Shown: piece after piece, positions 34,601-35,181 of the stretch | Layout of the letters: each line of letters begins with the position of its first letter | Numbering within the stretch: position 1 is the stretch's first letter | Assembly: GCF_000766945.1 (NCBI RefSeq) | Contig: NZ_ALBT01000084.1 | Span: 1-35,181, forward strand | DNA length: 35,181 nucleotides | Direction of reading: 5' to 3' | Origin: Cellvibrio mixtus subsp. mixtus J3-8 | GTDB lineage: Bacteria; Pseudomonadota; Gammaproteobacteria; Pseudomonadales; Cellvibrionaceae | The notes under the pieces: model-generated | Seen by the model: only the letters and a program-made list of their open reading frames with translations | Database searches by the model: none | What the model was told of the DNA's origin: nothing | Made by a program: the position numbers and the translations under genes

Positions 34601-35181
34601 ACCGCTGAGATTTAACTGCACAACAGGAAGGGGCGCCTCACGACAAACCACCTGAACAGGTACCGACAAACCACGCCAGAAAATAGCAGTACGTAGCGCA
34701 TCATGCCGATGAATAATAAATTGCAAAGCATCAATAAATGCAGTTACTGATTCAGCACTATTAAATTTAAATAACACCGGAAGAACATACGGGTCTACCT
34801 GCTGGCACAGCATATGGTGAAACAATAGACCTTCCTGTAAAGGACCCAGTGCATATATATCCTGCACATTTGTTGTACCCCCGGGAATTTGGGTAATCAG
34901 GTGTTCAATTTCTTCTTCTGTCAGGTTAACCAGCGGCAGCATCGCTGGTGTGATATGCCTGCAATTGTTAGGAATTACATTGGGAGGAGCGACAAAAATC
35001 GGCGATTTTTTTCCTGCCTGCTGATCGATAACTTGTGCTAATGCAGCCAGGTTTTCTGTGATAAATATATCCCTAACCTGCAAGGAACAACCCTGTTGCT
35101 GCAAACGTGCGATCACGCGCATAGTCAGTAACGAATGCCCACCCAAATGGAAGAAATTATCCGTCACACCTACCCGTTCAA
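31658..35181 (-). CDS. NRPS, partial at the right edge: T-C-A-T
   Basis: The frame is open to the window edge (ERVGV before TDNFF, the usual lead-in to a carrier domain), so this is the C-terminal part of a longer protein; about 1173 residues are seen. Numbering from the GTG at 35167: T with GGHSLL at 9-14; C about 55-520 with HHIISDH near 237 (Gly replaced by His); A with TSGSTGAPKG near 703, NAYGPTE near 848 and SGK near 1055; T with GGHSLL near 1107; and a helical charged tail ending KEKTEIEW. The C domain opens YALGPLQEGLLFHHMLCQQVD, close to the N-terminal His motif of dual condensation/epimerisation domains, so it may accept and invert the upstream residue. The hand-read A pocket is DSWDIGAIGK, which I cannot assign; Asp278 would suit a basic or polar side chain. 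The tail may bind the docking domain of the next protein, with which the gene overlaps. Confidence 0.93.
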   Translation of the reverse strand, partial: ERVGVTDNFFHLGGHSLLTMRVIARLQQQGCSLQVRDIFITENLAALAQVIDQQAGKKSPIFVAPPNVIPNNCRHITPAMLPLVNLTEEEIEHLITQIPGGTTNVQDIYALGPLQEGLLFHHMLCQQVDPYVLPVLFKFNSAESVTAFIDALQFIIHRHDALRTAIFWRGLSVPVQVVCREAPLPVVQLNLSGDIEAQMRQLCDPQLQWINLEQAPLMRLQIANSCHAGEHFVLLQYHHIISDHLGLEIIQREFEAYKAGKADELPPSVPYRDFIAHTQYQALHNNAESFFTDILGDVEEPTTPFNLLDINEDGCHRADADIYLHSETSKQVRLVAKNLNISPAVLFHAAWAMVIATCTARNDVIFGTVLSGRLQGAIGAERSMGVFINTLPFRAKLESVSVIEFVRQVQSSLTNLLHYEQTSLALAQRCSQVNGKLPLFTSLFNYRHSLPKTNNFPENPAAEKDFEVVLGYERTNYPFNISVNDFGQDFQLDVQVDSSINAKRILDYAHTAISGLVSALQHSPASGIETISIISNDERNQIVVDWNNTKTAYPNDKCVHELFEIEAAKFPTHTALFNDSIKLSYGELNSYANGLAKDFIQADVNVGDVIPVLMEPGIEVPLVYLAIMKAGAIFAPIDTRWPSVRIQSALERLSAKVVVIDDRFAHHINNLPTIINISIERIKPSNENLAIPLASDAPIYVIHTSGSTGAPKGAINLHKGIVNRLVFMNQFFSATTEVVMQTTHHCFDSCIWQFFWPLITGGSCYIPDRDNILDVNYVASAICEKNITLIDFTPALFSAFVDEAVSHKNNHQYKKLSSLKSIIIGGEAINVNAVKKFKQTFPAIELVNAYGPTETSIGVVFYRIPDVPPDSIPIGKPINNTNVYVLGRNYAIVPIGVVGELYIGGDCVGGGYWNDGNQTGKVFVPNPFYNGQDYSISKFIYKTGDLVRWLPDGNLEFIGRADHQTKIRGFRIELSEIENALRNYIDIQDAIVIAKDFGDNDKRLIAYIVENEAHVSRDGGNSDDVLTALRKYLAQHVPDYMIPAAFVLMKEFPLTPSGKVDRKSLPEPEIILQASYLAPRSETEKALCKIWQDVLSIERVGAGDNFFNLGGHSLLLTRLMAKINQTFMVVLQFKSLFECEDLQAMSALIDENIALTKNKILKEINKEKTEIEW

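Noticed and set aside
35165-35167. GTG as a start codon for the right-hand NRPS
   Set aside because: The same frame continues to the window edge and encodes ERVGV, the normal lead-in to a carrier domain, so the GTG is an internal Val and the true start lies outside.
1-35181. CRISPR arrays, tRNA or rRNA genes, insertion sequences, integrases
   Set aside because: I looked for repeated spacers, cloverleaf-like sequences and transposase motifs between the genes and found none. Coding density leaves only gaps of about 116 bp or less.

Overview
The window is a stretch of one large non-ribosomal peptide / polyketide (NRPS-PKS) biosynthetic locus. All eight genes lie on the minus strand, so the transcribed order runs from the right edge to the left. 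The DNA is AT-rich (about 40 % GC by eye), genes overlap or nearly touch, and several have clear Shine-Dalgarno sequences. A MacA-like periplasmic adaptor points to a Gram-negative host. A gammaproteobacterium with a large secondary metabolism is my best guess, but a Bacteroidota-like host cannot be excluded from sequence alone.

Layout in transcription order. (1) 31658-35181, partial: T-C-A-T NRPS cut by the window edge. (2) 25839-31664: TubC-type docking domain, C, Thr-specific A with a luciferase-like flavin monooxygenase (LLM) inserted, T, and a terminal epimerase-like domain. (3) 24508-25758, 23752-24474 and 21350-23761: a MacA/MacB-type export system (adaptor, ATPase, double-FtsX permease). 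(4) 15885-21212: fatty acyl-AMP ligase (FAAL)-ACP-C-A-T, the lipid-loading protein, whose A domain has a very unusual pocket. (5) 13856-15823: a polytopic glycosyltransferase of the chitin synthase family. (6) 9449-13804: an NRPS-like protein whose C, A and T domains have all lost key residues but which carries a well-preserved LLM domain. (7) 117-9449: docking domain-C-A(Thr)-T-KS-AT(malonyl)-KR-T-terminal epimerase-like domain. A likely rho-independent terminator at 58-85 closes the operon. There is no thioesterase, reductase or other standard release domain in the window.

How it may work (inference). The FAAL loads a fatty acid onto its ACP, the adjoining C domain joins it to the first building block, and two threonine modules add Thr. 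One Thr is acted on by an in-line flavin monooxygenase; the other is extended by a malonate unit and ketoreduced to a statine-like 4-amino-3,5-dihydroxyhexanoyl unit. The chitin synthase-like membrane enzyme suggests addition or polymerisation of an amino sugar, and the MacAB-like pump would export the product. The most unusual points are the chitin synthase-type enzyme in an NRPS operon, the dead module built around an intact LLM, the two terminal epimerase-like domains that both lack the catalytic Glu (one following a malonate-extended unit where epimerisation makes no sense), and the missing release domain.
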